Part shown: positions 61,801-64,000 of the stretch, piece by piece | Layout: every line of letters begins with the position of its first letter | How positions within the stretch are numbered: position 1 is the stretch's first letter | Source of the DNA: Plantago elongata | Lineage: Eukaryota; Streptophyta; Magnoliopsida; Lamiales; Plantaginaceae | Direction: 5' to 3' | NCBI GenBank assembly: GCA_036897095.1 | Contig: JAYMSP010000099.1 | Location: 1 to 64,000, forward strand | DNA: 64,000 nt | Made by a program: the position numbers and the translations under genes | The notes under the pieces: generated by a model | Told to the model about the DNA's origin: nothing | The model's database searches: none | What the model saw: the letters and a program-made list of their open reading frames with translations, nothing else

Positions 61801-64000
61801 TATTTTCTAATAACAGGGTAAATATTTTCTTGTGTATTACTCATTCACTGGGTTAGGCATTTAAAATGTCCATGTGATACTGATGAACAGGTGGTACGTG
61901 CTCTGGCTCATGAACAATTTGCACGGCTTCTCTTAACTTACAATGATGAGTTAGAGTTGACATCTGATATGCTTCCAGTAGAGTCTGAAGTTAAAATTGC
62001 TGATGCTGAAGAAGAATCCTATGAATTTATCAGTGGAATGTCTGCATCACATGTTCAAGATATCATCTATCCCCCAATTATGGCGGTTGAGGAACCGAAT
62101 AATTTAGTCTGCCTGGAGAGTAATCAAGAAAATTCTGCTGAGGTGTCAACTGATCCAAGCATGCCTCCTCCTGGAATGCCTATTGTATCAGATAGAGAGG
62201 CTGACGAAAATCTGTCACGTTCTGGTGATTCTGAGTTTGCTATTCATAGTTCATCTGAAAGTGAAGATCATGCAGTTCAGACTGTTGCTGACCCTTTAGC
62301 CTCTAAGCTGGCTGCGATACATCATGTTTCTCAAGCTATTAAGTCACTCAGATGGACGCGCCAACTTCAAAGTACTAGACCGGAAGTGAACCATGAAAGT
62401 GAATCCGAGAATAGTCAACCTCCACAAATGGATTTCTCCATCTGTGCATGTGGAGATTCTGACTGTATTGAAGTTTGTGATATTAGGGAGTGGCTTCCGA
62501 CATCAAAATTAGATGATAAATTGTGGAAACTTGTCCTATTGCTCGGCGAGTCTTATTTGGCTCTTGGCGAAGCTTATAAGGACAGCAGCCAGCTTTATCA
62601 AGCTTTGAAGGTTATAGAACTGGCGTGCTTGGTTTATGGATCGATGCCTCAAGACAATAAATTCATTTCTTCCATGGTCGGTAGCTCATTGCCAAAGGTG
62701 CAAGTTAGTGACATAAGTGAGAAGGCAAAGCCTGTTCTTGGTGAAAGATGTTTCAAGTATGATGATTTGTCTTCCAACTACCTCTTTTGGGCCAAGGCTT
62801 GGACCCTGGTCGGAGACGTGTTTATCGAGTTCTACTTGATCAAGGGCCAAGAGGTCTCTAAGCAAGAAGAGAGGAAAGGATTTTCCAAGGACTTGAAAAT
62901 GTCCTCTGAAGTATTGAAGGAGGTGGAAAGGCTAAAGAAAAAGATGGGCCAATTTAACAAAAATTGCAGTTCATGCTCTTTAGTAAATTGTAGCTGTCGG
63001 AGTGACAGGGCCAGTAGTGGGAGCAGTGCCAGCTGCAGTAACAGAGGCTCGCGTTCATCAGGTCATGTCAAAAAGCAAAGCAAGAAATCACGTGGCAAAA
63101 GCAGCATGTCTTCCCGTGCTACTGATCTTCACAAGAATGCTCCTGATAAAAAAGAGCACATAGGTGAATGTAATAAGCATCAGAAGCATGGTTTTAACAA
63201 TGGAAATATGACTGCGGGTAGTATTGAAGAAGCAGCCACCACCTGTGAAAGAGTTGATGGTTCCTTGGCAAAAGATAATTCCGGGCCAAAGGAAGAATCT
63301 GCAGTGAAAAGGGGTGGTATATTTAAGTACCTCAGGGGTTCAACAACTGGAGATCTGGATCATACTCTATGTGTTGCCCTTAGCTGTTACGGAGAAGTTG
63401 AGAAAGTAATGAGTGAGCTTCCTGCTTCTTCAGCAGAACTACAGTCTTTATTGAAAAAGAAAGGTTGGGTGTGCAATGAACTAGGTCGAAATAGGCTGGA
63501 AAGGAAAGAATTGGCCAAAGCTGAAAGTGCTTTTGTGGAGGCAATTGTTGCATTTAGACAGGTGGAGGACCATACAAATGTCATTCTAATCAACTGCAAT
63601 TTAGGCCATGGACGACGTGCCTTGGCAGAAGATATCGTATCAAAGATTGAAAGTTTAAAAGAACATGCAGCATTTCAAAATGCATATGTGCAGGCACTTG
63701 AGGCTGCAAAACAACGGTACAGTGAAGCACTCAGGTATTATGGGGCAGCAAAAACAGAACTCAACGCTCTTGCTGAAAAACCTGGTCCTGTCCCCAGCGA
63801 TTTGAAGAATGAAGTCAACACACAGTTCGCTCATACATATCTGAAGCTTGGCATGCTATTAGCTAGAGAAAATACAGTTGCTGAGGTGTATGAAAATGGG
63901 GTTCCGGAAGAGTGCTCTAGTCCTAATACTGTAAGACACACTATATCAGCAAATGATGCAATTCGAGAAGCCTTGTCTTTATATGAGTCTCTGGGTGAGT
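58838..64000 (+). CDS. EDRF1: EDRF1 homologue (erythroid differentiation-related factor 1-like), 5' part
   Basis: Exons 58838-59004, 59615-59736, 60130-60337, 60414-60984, 61110-61361, 61445-61636, 61719-61793 and 61891 to about 63994 (a GTGAGT donor lies at 63995) join in frame to some 1230 codons; the rest lies beyond the window. Marks of the plant EDRF1 family (Arabidopsis At1g35660, as I recall) are DILKQIFKIPYSKSRVSIAV, RRVGQTLVLNSGPDIEEGEK, the LTWLEAWLDNYMANVPELAI block and helical, TPR-like repeats in the last exon (LLGESYLALGEAYKDSSQLY, YLFWAKAWTLVGDVFIEFYL). The last large exon also has low-complexity Ser/Arg-rich stretches. Cellular role in plants is poorly known. An in-frame ATG at 58823 would add five residues; 58838 matches the start of fusion gene A. 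It is the source of the N-terminal part of the three fusion genes upstream. Confidence 0.9.

Overview
The window is nuclear DNA of a flowering plant, very probably a eudicot. The host genes have many GT-AG introns and read as typical eudicot families: a CRINKLY4-related receptor kinase, inhibitor-3 of protein phosphatase 1, an F-box protein, plastid HSP70, a plastid-type GNAT and RMR-type RING proteins. The spacers are AT-rich and hold Stowaway-like and Mutator-like MITEs, Helitron remains and LTR-element fossils. Lamiales or another asterid order would fit, but no marker here settles it.

Layout. 1-2.4 kb: two GC-rich minisatellites, a Ty1/copia fossil, a 160-bp palindrome and a diverged tandem duplication. 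3.9-6.2 kb: an intronless CRINKLY4-related receptor kinase (+). 6.2-9.5 kb: spacer with a foldback Mutator-type MITE bounded by a 9-bp target duplication. 9.5 kb: INH3-like phosphatase inhibitor (+). 11.0-12.7 kb: a reduced Ty3/gypsy-type fossil with a 5-bp target duplication, followed by two neighbouring Stowaway-like MITEs. 15.1 kb: a small basic repeat protein (-). 17-20.4 kb: F-box gene (-), probably with a 2-kb intron in its leader. 20.9-22.2 kb: a long foldback element with a minisatellite core. 23-24.1 kb: a tandem duplication, one copy carrying a tRNA-derived retroposon. 24.3-25.8 kb: two Helitron helicase relics.

26.1-32.4 kb: a complete 10-exon D-2-hydroxyacid dehydrogenase gene followed by its decayed tandem copy. 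33 kb: an unrecognised basic protein (+). 33.8-37.6 kb: an 8-exon stromal HSP70 gene (-). 38.6-40.1 kb: degenerate short-period repeats. 41.1-42.3 kb: a 4-exon GNAT acetyltransferase (+). 42.8-46.8 kb: two RMR-type TM-RING genes (-) that have lost most or all of the protease-associated domain.

49.7-64 kb is the most notable region. The right end holds a normal plant EDRF1 homologue (+, running off the window). To its left stand three tandem genes, each joining a copy of the first exons of EDRF1 to a Myb/trihelix-like, NAM-associated domain of the kind found in PIF/Harbinger accessory proteins. By my hand splicing the reading frame stays open through the junction in all three. All three lack the same 26-codon block of EDRF1 exon 3, so they probably stem from one fusion event followed by tandem amplification. 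One copy keeps an ATG at the EDRF1 start and two have GTG there. Pieces of this fusion gene and of the RMR locus are also found shuffled together at 46.7-47.8 kb and 56.0-57.3 kb.

All exon boundaries were placed by eye from splice signals, reading frame and remembered family sequences. No alignment or database search was run.
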